Part shown: positions 47,493-58,720 of the stretch, in pieces
How the letters are laid out: every line of letters starts with the position of its first letter
Position numbering within the stretch: the stretch's first letter is position 1
Source of the DNA: Papaver somniferum
Taxonomy: Eukaryota; Streptophyta; Magnoliopsida; Ranunculales; Papaveraceae
Direction: 5' to 3'
NCBI RefSeq assembly: GCF_003573695.1
Contig: NC_039359.1
Coordinates: 122,767,849-122,831,848 of the forward strand
DNA: 64,000 nt
Translations under genes and position numbers: made by a program
The notes under the pieces: model-generated
The model's input: only the letters and a program-made list of their open reading frames with translations
Told to the model about the DNA's origin: nothing
Database searches by the model: none

Positions 47493-48060
47493 TGTTAGAG
47501 CATCGCTCGGTCAAACTCACAAGTTTTTTTATCTCAAGCTGTTGTCAACGTTAAATGTACAAAACTATATCTTGATTTCTAGTCTACTAAATTCAAGTTT
47601 CAGACTAGGATTAGAGTATGGTAGTTGAGAATCATACATCATTGAATAACCCTCGAAGATTCAAGATTGAAGAACAAACAAAGACATTTACGAGAACTTC
47701 ATCAACAAAGAGGTATGTCCAGACTGACATATCCTATTTACTCATAGATTATCATTTTAGTAGATTTAATATTGCAAAGAATTTTTTTTTTTGATTTCAA
47801 GCTTGTCTTGGTTAAACTCTCGAAATATGATTCAAACAATAGATGTTCGTAGATCCCAAGCAATCTTAGTTATAAAAATTTATTGTCCGTAAACTATTTT
47901 ATTTCAAGTAGATCATTTGGAAATTTCCCAAGCAATAATGCATACTGTCTATAGCGATTCTGGATGTTTCAAATTTAAGTATGAGAGATATAGAACTTCT
48001 TTGCGCAAGGTACACATAATTGTATGTATTACCTAAACCAGTATGAATTATGTGGATGTA
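47493..48060 (+). mobile_element. LTR fragment, SIRE-like copia family
   Basis: It starts TGTTAGAGCATCGCTCGGTC and parallels the first 550 bp of the LTR at 49317, sharing AAACTATATCTTGATTT, AAATATGATTCAA and AGCAATCTTAGTT. Similarity fades after about 48060 and no second end is found, so it is truncated. Confidence 0.75.
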
Positions 48061-49316
48061 AGTTCAACACCAAATGGTTCTTAATGCTCCGAGTTTAGGG
48101 GATGTAAGTTCAAGGTAGAGTGAGACAATTACCTATATAAATCATGGTTCCTTTTCTAGCATGACCGCGATAGTCACAAAGATGTTATCTCATATTTCTA
48201 GTTTTTTTTTTTATGAATACGATGAAAAATTGATTTGCTATCATATCTTTAATTTCCAAATTCAGAATTTGTTACCCTTCTAGTGTAAATAATTACTTAA
48301 CCTCGGATTATTGAGCAGAGTGTATACCCAATTTTGGATATTTTTCAATCTATCCCTATGCAATAGCAAAATAAAATTCATTAAAGTAATAGCATCTTAG
48401 GATCCGACCACGAAACTAGAGGATCCTAATACTAAAAATAGATAAATTGATCGTTTGGTTGTCAATCAACCACCTAAATTCTTTGAATTGGGGATTAGCC
48501 ACCAAATTAAGAAAATTATTAATAATATGGATTGGATTGATTAGTTAAACCTGAGAAAAAACTATGAATATATGAAGAACATGATTTGAGTCTTAAGTAA
48601 ATAAGAAATAAGGAAACATATACTAATTCCTAAAATAGTTGTAATCCTTATTGGTATCCCAACAACCCCGACTCCTTGAGATCATAAGACAAAACTAAAA
48701 ATTAATAAAACATATATAAATAAATCCATCAAATATATCTTGCCTAAAAATACAATTGGTTCCCTAACATTCACATCCCCTTGAAACGCAACTTTTCCTC
48801 AAATTTTTGTTTTTTTGGTAACAACTTATCCTCAAGTTGATTGTTATAACGCATTACAGAAATATCAGGCTCTGCAACTGCCAACTAAAAGTGGATTCCA
48901 TAATTTTGATAGGCTTGACCCGCACTCATCACACGCTAAACAATTTTCCAAGGTAGCTTCTCCAGTTTAAAAATTATCCGTTGCTGTCAAGTAATATCGG
49001 TGTTTCTCCATGATGTAAATGCTAGCTAACATTAAAGGTAGATTTAAACTCCTCACTTGTTGTCAGTGGAACTTGTGATATAACCTTTTGAATATCTCTA
49101 ATCATTTCATGCTTCTCATACTAAATTTCTGAAACCAAATTTGCATCATAATCCGAGTAAACGACAATGGATATTCCATTATAATTACGAATAATAACTC
49201 CAAAATACCCCTAATCAGGTTTGAATCTTTTTCCACGATCAAATATACTGCGAGCGTATTCAAGACAAGGTCAATAATAATCCTCACCTCGAAGTTTGTG
49301 GTTGATATCACAAACG
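48061..49316. other. Unassigned repetitive spacer
   Basis: 48067-48133 matches the joined flanks of the copia element at 17433-25978. The rest has no identified coding capacity. A stretch near 48779 (CCTTGAAACGCAACTTTTCC) looks retroelement-derived, but the family could not be named. Confidence 0.45.
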
Positions 49317-52300
49317 TGTTAGAGCACTGCTTGGTCGAACACACAAGTTTTTCTATCTCAAGCTTGTTTTCAATGTTAGTTGCACAAAACTATATCTTGA
49401 TTTACAGTCTATTAAAGTCAAGTCTCGGACTAGGTATAAAAGTTGGTAGTTCAGTAACAAATATCACCGAATAACCCTCGAAGACTGAAGATGTCCGAAA
49501 ACATTTGGAGAACTTCATCAACAAAGGTATGTGAAGACTGAACTATTCTGTTTAATCACATGCATTACCATTTTAACTGTATGAGACTATGTCGTATGGA
49601 TTCTAGTAGATTTAATATTTCAAAGAAGAAATTTTGAGTCAAGCTTGTCTTGTTAAACATCTTGAAATATGATTCAAGCAATGATGTTCATTGATTGTTA
49701 GCAATCTTAGTTCGAAAAAATTTATTGTTCAAGAACTATTTTTGTGTCATATGGATCATTTGAAAATTTCCGAAGCAATGATATTCATATCTATGACAAA
49801 TGAGAATGTTTCAACATCATAAAGAGAGTTTATCAGAACTATTGAAATCTGGACTCATGGTAGGTTGGCGAACCGTTTCACAAACATCCCAGTACGTATT
49901 AGCAGATGCTCAAACACTATTTCTATAAACATGTTTAGTATTGCTATGACTCTCATAAACACCTCTAAGACATATGTGATCACTAAAATACCCCATGTAT
50001 GTGCATCATGATTCAAATCTTAGGTTTTTAAAGGAACACAATATTGCTTACTAGTTCGAAAGGAATATTTTACAAGAACTACCACTATACACGGTTCATG
50101 TACCCAGACCATTGTGTATATTCTTCTATGTGATTTCAAGACAAACTTATCACATGCTTAATTGAAACTCTAATTAGAGTTTCATCTCAAAAGATAAAGT
50201 GTTTGCTTGAATCTCAAGTTATCTTAGCTTGAATTCTTAGCAACCCCCAGTCTTGAAAATCTATAAATAGAGAGTCTCATTCAACTGGGAAATTCAATCC
50301 TTGACACTTCTATTTCCTAGTTGATTGCTAGAGTCATCCTATATTGACCCAAGTTTTCTTTGAGAAGCATAATTAGGTCTACGACGACTGAAAGTCTTCA
50401 CTTGAGGATTCGTGAAGCCAGGTCCGACTAACTTTACCTTGATAGTTCGTGTATCTTGATCTTAAACTCTATGTTATCAAGGTTTAGTAATCTTTTTTAA
50501 GATTGAGATAAATAGAAATCATAAAGTTCTTTCAGACTTTGTGATTCGTCAAGATAGATATCAGGAAACAATTCTTATTTGATTAGTTCACCATTGTTCT
50601 TGAAAGGTGGTTAAGAATGCAGGTTTCTAAGCTAACTGAGTATAAGTTTTATGAGGTTTGTTAGCTTTGTCTATTACAAACAAATTATTTTTTGGATTGG
50701 TATCAAAAGTCTTCACTTATGGTGAAGCAACTCTTAGGCTGTAAATGACGTCATCTAAGGGAATCAATTGAGTAGAGCCTTGTGAGGTTCAAGATACGTA
50801 ATAAGTACGACTGTAACTGAATTGCTTGGTGGGTGAATTCGGTCTCAACTATATTCGAGTATGAAGTCTGGCAGTAGGATATTGTATGTAAAGGCTTAAT
50901 ACAGTTTAGTGTTCTAATCTGGACGAGGTCCCGGGTTTTTCTGCAGTTACGGTTTCCTCATTAACAAAACTTCTGGTGTCTTGTGCTTTTCCGTATTATA
51001 TTTTTTATCTTTATAATATGAATAACACAAGTAGTACGTATTCAATATAGTAGATACGTCATAAATGTGATCGACTACGAGACTCGTTCTTGTAGAATTC
51101 ATATCTTGAAGGATAAATAACAAGTTTTATACTTGACCGAATTCTGATTTAGTTATTTGGATACGACTAGATTGTTCTGGGATATTGGTTTTTGAGATCG
51201 TCCAAGTACTCTTCTAAACAATCACGTTCACGGATTCCATTCTCTCGACTTTCTGATTGTGAAAAGGTAGAGATATAAACTCTAAATACATATTGTCAGA
51301 GATCATTAAGTTGTTCTACTTGCAATTGTATTAGTTTTTTTCCATACAAGTTTCCGGACAAAAAAGTTGGTGGTATACTTGGTACCCTCTCCTTTTCAAT
51401 TGGTATCAAAGCATGGAAACACCTTTAGACCTAATAAGTTTATATTTGTGGCTACCTGAATCTATCGACTAGGGTGAAATATCAGGTAATGCACCACCAA
51501 CCTTCGACGACACAAATTAATTTTTATGGAAAATTGCTATGTGATCCTTCTTACAAGCTCGTGATTTCAAAATATGGGTTCTTGAATGCTCCAACGGCTG
51601 CAACAGGCGCATCAACTGTTTCAAAACACATAGCCGGATATTCCGATGACCTAAATAGTAATGCTAAACGCAACTCCGATAAACTAAACACTATCATTCA
51701 TGCCATACGACAAGACCTTCAACATCATGTGTCTACGTGCACTACGTTGAAGGATTCTTAGGATATCTTAGAAACCGTATATGAAGGGAATACTGCAGAA
51801 AAGTAAGCAAAGATTCAAAACCTAACTTCCGATTGGGAAAACCTTTGTATGGCTGATGAAGATTCGTTTGAGGAATTTAATCACAAGTTGTCTGAAATAG
51901 TAAATTTTTCCATGCTTTATGAAGGACTATTTCTCAAAGGGATATTGTGATGAAAATTCTGGGATTTTCACCAGCTCGATATGAGTCTAAGAAACATGCC
52001 ATCTCTGAAGGAAATGATCTTACTACACTTTCCAAAAGCAGTCTCGTCGGAAAGTTAAAGATTTTTGATCATGAAGAACAAACTAATCCTAAAAAGGATA
52101 TAAACTTTAGAGCACTTAAAAACACTGAAATACTTCATAAAAGTGAAAGTGTTGACATCTATGAGAAATTTATTGTTGATGAATTATATGATGAAGATCT
52201 TGAAAATTTAGTTTCTCTTATCACAAGACAGTCTAGAGATCTTCTGAAGAAGAGAAATAAACGTCTTTCCAGAGAGCATCCTTCATCTTCAAATAAGACA

Positions 52301-53050
52301 CATGATCTTGTTCCTCCTAAAACCAGAGATAACGACAGTGATTATGAGGATATGCCTCAGTGATTCAAATGTATAGGGTTCAGTCACTTTTTTACTTAAT
52401 GAGTGTCCAAATCGAAGAAAATACTCTAGAAACAAGGGTCTTACTGCGACACTTGATGAAACACATGATCATTATGATTCAGAAGAAAAAAGATGTTCAA
52501 GAGTAGCTCTCTTGGATGAAGTTTTCAATTTTGATGATTGTAGAAATACTCATGTCAATCTTGATAACTTTCTTAAAGATCCTTCATCAAATTCCTTGGA
52601 GGAGATAATGGAATTTTCACCTACTAATGAAATTTTTATTGTTAATATTTCAGGATCATCTCAATTGTGTCTGTCAGCAGAAACATGAGATATTCTTCCC
52701 AACCAGACATGCTCTTATTGTACTACTGAAGGTGACGAACTCAAACAGTGCTTCAAGTACAAACAAAAGGTGATGTATGTCAATAAACTACAACGAAGGG
52801 ATAGATGCTTGACAAACGTGCTTCAATTCTTCTAAAAGTCAAACCCTTCCAAGGTATGTAAGGACGTTCTTCTTCTTCTCCTTAAAGTTTGGATGACTCT
52901 AAGGGAAAGGATAGACCTAAAGGAAAGAAGAGATCATCTAAATGATCAATGAAAATGGATATTGATAAACTCGTGCATGAATCTAGTTATGATCTCACTG
53001 ATGCTCACCCCAACACAACTTAATAGTGTTGAAAAGGTGCATTCTTGTCT
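49317..53050 (+). mobile_element. Truncated SIRE-like copia element: 5' LTR plus gag relic
   Basis: The 5' LTR is 49317-51398 (TGTTAGAGC...CCTTTTCA), with TATAAATAG at 50262-50270 and a primer-binding site TGGTATCAAAGC at 51401-51412. Coding remnants of gag follow on the + strand, then sequence with no pol. No 3' LTR is present before the LINE fragment at 53.4 kb. Confidence 0.85.
51474..52850 (+). pseudogene. Copia gag relic
   Basis: It is homologous to the minus-strand gag at 22-23.5 kb: LNTIIHAIRQDLQHHVSTC here against the equivalent there, then DILETVYEGNTAEK, QNLTSDWENL and ARYESKKHAISEGND. Lesions include a stop at about 51759-51761 where the relative has a Trp codon, another after NTAEK, a frame change before 51947, and more beyond 52363. 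The C-terminal part has CSYCTTEGDELKQCFKYK, a remnant of the zinc-knuckle region. Confidence 0.85.
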
Positions 53051-53439
53051 CATGTGCCCTAAAAAAGAGAGAAGAACGGTGCACCTCAAGGGATTTGGGT
53101 CAAACTATACCTAGTTTGTGTCTTGCATATTATTACTTGAATTTACATCTTTTGATTCATTATATGGGGATTCTAGTTTGAGATTCTTTTTCAATTGAAG
53201 CCATTAAACTGAGAAAAATGATAGTGCATGTTGAGACTTGCTCCATTGAATCTATTTCAGTATATGATCGAGCATCCAATATGGTTTTTGACTCAGTTAC
53301 GTGACCGAAATATTAAAATTTATTCTCAATGCATCTTCAATAAGTTTATGACTTGATGTTACCACATTACTAAAAAAAATTCAAAACTAAATGACTTGAT
53401 GACACAACTATGTAGGAGAGAATTAGATTCATTAGTACT

Positions 53440-54120
53440 ATACTTTGGTATATTTGGAAACTTAAATTCTCTATAATTTTTGATAATGCTCGGTTTAGAC
53501 CATCCAAGTTTGTTTACTCTCTCAAACAATTCATAGTTTAATGGGAGGGTACAATAAATGGTGAGCAGCCTAATCAAGATATTCCACAAACTCGGACTTG
53601 GACTCCACCGCATTTAGGGACTAAGAAAGTCAACTTTGATGTTTTTTTATACAATAAAATTCACCAATAGGAATTGAATGATTTTGTGTAATGTTGCATG
53701 TACTTTCCGCGGAGCCAAAGGAACAAGCTCAACTGCAATAGACGAGGAGAAAGGTGAAGCAATTGCTGCACCGGAAAGCATCAGATGGGCTATAAACAAA
53801 GTAGTTGGTGTCCTTCATTTAGAGGGTGACAATAAAAATGTGGTGGCTGTAATAAATGAGAATGCTAGCTGTGTTGTCTGGACAACAAATTCTTTTATCC
53901 AGGAGCGTCTAGTTTTGTTAAAAACATTTTCAACCTGGTCATGTCAGCCAGTTAAAAGAGATGCAAATAATGTGGCAGATGTCTTAGTCAAATACGCCAG
54001 AGTTAATGACCAGTGTGAAATTGTGAATTGTACAACGATCCTCAAGAATTCATCATCGAATAGCTAGAGAGGACATGTCTACTGTTATGCATTAATGTTC
54101 TTAATAAAATTCCTTTTCTT
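53440..54120 (+). pseudogene. LINE 3' fragment: RNase H domain
   Basis: A plant LINE-type RNase H. TWTPPHLGTKKVNFD (about 53596-53640) gives the first catalytic Asp. After stops and a frame change, the open piece 53678-54067 continues with an Ala/Glu-rich helix region, HLEGDNKNVVAVIN (second Asp) and KRDANNVADVLVKYA (last Asp). The last residues and AATAAAATTCC near 54104 look like a LINE 3' end. RT and endonuclease are missing. Confidence 0.8.
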
Positions 54121-54540
54121 AATTCTCGGGAAAAAACAAACATAAAATTGCCACCTGGATTTTAAGTAGGAAACGAAAATAGAAGACTAAAAAATATCTA
54201 AAATTTGGAAACTTAACCAATGAAGTAAAGGAGAAACATTCTAGAAATTAAAATGTGAAATAAAAAGATTATACACTTGTGGAATATAAATTTGTATAAA
54301 TTTTATAAAAAATTTAATTTTTGGAGCCAAATACATTTTTTTGAAAAGGAATGGATAATTAAGAAGAAAGATATTTATACATTTATTTTCGGATTATGCA
54401 ACTATTACTTATCGGATTATGCAACTATTTTTTATATGTATCCGGATTAATCGGGATATATCCAAATTTAAATGGACCTAGCATAGGGATGGTGAAATGG
54501 GCCGAAATACGAAAATACCTTTGACATTTATAATTAAGTT
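54121..54540. other. AT-rich spacer, nothing recognised
   Basis: It contains short direct repeats of CGGATTATGCAACTATT (about 54392 and 54414) and no coding sequence that can be supported. Confidence 0.5.
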
Positions 54541-54559
54541 AACCTAATAATGATTTCAC

Positions 54560-54681
54560 CCCATCTCCTCTTCTTCCTCTCCTCTTCCTAGCATCATACC
54601 GACCTCCCATCAACATTTCACCTCATCTTCTCTTCTTCCTCTCCTCTTCCTAGCATCATACCGACCTCCCATCAACATTTC
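54560..54681. repeat. 62-bp tandem duplication
   Basis: Two nearly perfect copies with GCATCATACCGACCTCCCAT at 54591 and 54653. The unit is otherwise CT-rich (CTTCTTCCTCTCCTCTTCC). Confidence 0.9.
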
Positions 54682-54829
54682 ATCATCAAACCCAAGAATA
54701 CTCGTCGATTATCGATTCGAAAATTTAAATTCCATCATCGATGAATCTTTATCCTCTCAAGCAAACTTCAAGAACACCTAATAAAGATGACCCCCAAATT
54801 GGACGAACCACTCAACTCAAACCCAAGAA

Positions 54830-54975
54830 AAATCTGCAGGTATTCTGCCGGCACGGTATATAGGTTGAACATCGTGCCGACCTTTCATACCTGGATGTGA
54901 CATTTATAGAGTCGGCACGGTATTCAACTAACTACTTTGCCGGCCGTAACGGCTAGGCTTTGGTCGGCACTTTCT
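54830..54975. repeat. Scattered GCCGGCACGGT-type motifs
   Basis: Direct and inverted copies of GCCGGCACGGT, CGTGCCGACC and GTCGGCACGG occur within 150 bp. They share their core with the arrays at 55.9 and 57.0 kb. Confidence 0.5.
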
Positions 54976-55928
54976 CATTTTGCGACCTTACCGGCTAATT
55001 GCTGTGCACTTCCATCAGTGTGCTCAATGGTTTTTTTTTGTTACAAACCCATCACCAAATCAACTGCTACAACACAATCATGTTTCGAATGAAACAAATG
55101 AAACTCGTGTCCAAGTAGGTATCTACAAACTCACGGAACCATGTTTTCAAAATAACAAAAGATATATCTATTTCTAGAAATGAAGTATGGAACAGCTGTG
55201 ATATAACTGATGATATTCATGTGAGAAAGAGATATCATCTTCTCTGTTGTTCCTAAATGCGCAGCACCCGATGTAGTAAACAATAATCAGGAAGATGAGG
55301 AAAATAATGTTCAGGACATCAACCTTCTTCCCATCATGATGGTTTACAACAACCAGCATGTTCGAACGACATTTACAAAATAAAACGAACAGAAAAATTG
55401 AAGCAATATAGGATCAATGCTTGTAAAAAATTAGAACAATACATGAAAAATCATAATCAAAATACTGTAATTAATTTATGGAAGACATAGAAAATGTCAT
55501 TCATTTTACATCACACTACAAAGACCCATTCGTAATTCGTTATCCATTGGTTTACCACCTTAATTTTTAACCACAAAAATCCATGATTCCATCTTTTGAT
55601 TCTTCTCAAATCGTCTCGCATAATTCTGTGTGTTAGTATCCATCTTAGTAGTTAGTAGTTCACTACGGATTCTTTGCACATCCTTCGTATATGAGTTTAG
55701 TAGTGATTTTTGTTCTGAAGATCATACTGTTATTGCTATGAAGTTGTGGTAGTAAATGTGTTAATGGAGAAAGAAAGAGAGGCAGAGGACCGGCATAATG
55801 AAGAGTTGAGCTGAATAATTGTGACTAAAATAATATAACTATCCTCCAATGCATGCTAATCCTTTAACAGGTGTCCAAACTCTGAAGTACTGGACGTACA
55901 CGTATCTAGTTATACTTGAGAGACTGGC

Positions 55929-56160
55929 CAGCCGGGCATGTTAAGAAATATATATGCAGCCGGGCATGTGTTCGCCGGCATGCTAGGAAATGTATCCCAG
56001 CCGACCATATTTTCGCCGGAAGGTTACAAAATGTATAACCCGCCGACCAGGTTTTCGCCGGCAGATTAATCAATGTATACCCAGCCGACCATTTTTCGCC
56101 GGCAGGTTAATCAATGTATACCCAGCAGACAGGTTAATAAATGTCGACCTTGCCGATTTT
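55929..56160. repeat. Minisatellite, about 43-bp units with GCCGACCA and TTCGCCGGCA
   Basis: About six units, each running CAGCCGACCAT, TTTTCGCCGGCA, then GGTTAATCAATGTATACC or a variant. The first and last units are shortened. Confidence 0.8.
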
Positions 56161-56814
56161 TCATACTTTCAGTTCTGAAAGTAACTTTTTTCTGCGATTT
56201 CGAGTAAGTTGAAACCATTAAACCACCCTAGGAACCTATTTAGTAATGTCTGACTAGTGTGATTTTCTCTTTTCCGTTCACAGAAGAAAAAAAAAAATTC
56301 TTCTAAAAAATCTTCCCACACAATCCATAATTTCACTCTACCAAACCATGGTTTCATACATTTCTAAGCTAAATAAAGTTTATTAGTGCTAATTAAAAAA
56401 TGACAATTTAGCCATTAATGAAAATATGTGGTTAAGAGGCTTTGGGATTTACTTCTAAATGACCCTATTTTGTATTATTAGGTATACCCTAATTAATTTG
56501 GGTATACCCCAATCTTACCAGGTTAAAATTGGGTCCCGTTGTAAATGAATTGTGAGTATAAAAGATTGAAAAGTATATTCGAGAATTTTTCTAAAAGCCG
56601 GACCCAATTTTAAAAGAATAACTAATTGGGGGATAAAAAAAACTAATTGGAGGATATGAATTACTAACCCCATCCAATAATATCCGTTAAGGGGTGTTTT
56701 TTGGGGACGAAAATACTAAAATACCCTTCCATCTAAATTAAAATTTAAAACTAAAAATCAAAATCAAACCCTAACAAGTTCTTAAAGATAGGTTACATTG
56801 AATTGTTCTTGAGA

Positions 56815-56837
56815 AAGAAGAAGAAGAAGAAGAAGAA
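56815..56837. repeat. GAA microsatellite
   Basis: About seven GAA triplets in a purine-rich stretch. Confidence 0.9.
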
Positions 56838-56952
56838 ATGACTTTATTGAGAAGGTACATGATACCTAATCATATTTAAAGTGTTGTTGTTGTTTTAAAA
56901 CTTCGTTTTGGTTAGAATCATAAACTTTCAATCCACTCCCGGCTGTGTTTAT

Positions 56953-57295
56953 GATGAATACCCTACTATTTTTTTGTTTCGGCGTAGTTTTTAGGATGAA
57001 TACCATGCTGGTACTAGTGCCGGCATGGTTTTTTATGATGAATACCATGCCGGTTCTAGTTCCGGCATGGTTTTTTAAGATGAATACCATGCCGGTACTT
57101 GCTATTTCAGACAAGTTTTCTGTATGTTTTTGTCCTCAAACCGGCACGGTACACTTGGGAATCAACCATACCGACACTACTACCGGCATGCTCGATAATG
57201 AACTTTTATGCCGGTAGTGTACTTCCAATTTTCAAAATTGGGGGATATTGTGTACCGGCATGGTGAAAGTATGAATACCATGCCGGCATTGAGTT
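56953..57295. repeat. 42-bp palindromic minisatellite
   Basis: Units start at 56953, 56995, 57037 and 57079, exactly 42 bp apart, with GATGAATACCATGCCGG on one side and CCGGCATGGTTTTTTA on the other. Because the period is divisible by three, both strands stay open over it. Degenerate copies follow to about 57295. Confidence 0.85.
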
Positions 57296-57299
57296 TTTC

Positions 57300-57788
57300 A
57301 GGCGCAACAATGGCGAATTCAATGCAAAAAAAATCAAATTTCAATACATTAATACCTATATATGAGTAATTGAAACACTTATATGTTCAACTAGTTTACT
57401 TTCTTGGGTTGGTTCTTCATCTAAAGCTTCATGATCATAAATATCTTGATTTGATGTTGTTGCATCAACAAATTCAATGATAATGATTTATTCTAATGAT
57501 TATCAAACTAATCTATTAATTTAACTAATTATATTTAACCATTAAACATGATTAGTAAATGATAGATTAGGAATTAGATAAAATGCTTGGATAAGGGGTA
57601 ACCCTGATTTGATATTTAAATCCAATTTTTGTTTTTTTCCTCTATCTTCAATTAGTTTTTTTATCTCGATTGCGCTTTCTTTTAAAACTAACGAAATGAA
57701 ATAGAGGACAAAAATAATGAAAGTGGGAGCATATGGTATTGTGTTATCCGTTGAGCTTGAGCTTGAGCTTCATAGATAATAAAAATAT
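57300..57788. other. AT-rich spacer, nothing recognised
   Basis: No supported coding sequence. A short GAGCTT repeat (three copies) lies at about 57752-57770. Confidence 0.5.
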
Positions 57789-58149
57789 TGATGTGTGTTA
57801 TCGACTCACTCTGATATTATAAACGAAGCAATTCAGGAAAATGAATAAGTGCCAAAAGGAGAACATGGAACTGAGTTCCGTTTTCATTTCTTATTCTCTG
57901 TTAACAATGTTCATTCACGTTACAAATGCCGACAACAATATATATAGACTTCTCAAAATTGAAGTCGGCTATGGAAGATTCATGAAATTTCCTATGTGGC
58001 AGAATACAAAAGGTAGCTAACAGTAGTGTTTATCTTTAAGATAAACTTGATAGGATTTATCCTAATTTTGACGGGTTTCTTAATCGTGAAGTGTATCCAG
58101 TGATTACTGGGGACGGTGGGGCACTAAAGTGTGACGTGTTCACACAACA
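57789..58149 (-). repeat. 3' LTR of the decayed copia element
   Basis: 361 bp, immediately followed by the polypurine tract (minus strand, 58150-58160). Confidence 0.9.
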
Positions 58150-58310
58150 CTTCCCCTTGGACCACCGTTTCGAAATGTTGTCTTGTTAAAATCTTGTCAG
58201 AAAAAATTGTGATGCAAAAAACTGGTCGAAGGAAAAAGAGTACAACATCGGTAGCTTCAAAGTGATGATGGTTGTCACACATTTTCTCCCGTCGTCGGAA
58301 CTGTGTCAAG

Positions 58311-58720
58311 AAAACCATTTAGGAAAAACCTGAACTTGGAGTGAGATTGGTCATCGCCATGACTTCCGTTAGAATTGCATCAGGAAAAACCACTTGGGAC
58401 AAAAACCTGAGTGCCAGGAAATACTTCCTCCGACAAATATGCATTAGGAAAACCACTTGGGACAAAACCTACACGCCTGCGTCAGGAAAACCACTTGGGA
58501 GAAAACCTGACCGCCTAAAATTCAAAATAATGTCGACGTTGATGCAAATGTTGCCTTATTAAAAACCTCGTCTGGAAAACCACGTGGGACAAAACCATAC
58601 CAAAGGAAAAGAGTACAACGGACGTCGCCCAATAACAGTGCTGCATACGCATATGCTGCCTCGTTAAAACCTTCACAAGGAAAACCCATTGGGACAAAAC
58701 CTTAGCAAAGGAAAAAGAGT
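58311..58720 (-). repeat. Degenerate tandem array upstream of the 3' LTR
   Basis: About six copies of AGGAAAACCACTTGGGACAA or variants followed by AACCT, spaced 35-105 bp apart. The last two copies are followed by a GCAAAGGAAAAAGAGTACAA-like word. Similar blocks are familiar between pol and the 3' LTR of plant copia elements. Confidence 0.75.

Noticed and set aside
55990..57217. Short frames over the CCGGCATG arrays
   Set aside because: They are translations of minisatellites, open on both strands because of unit length.
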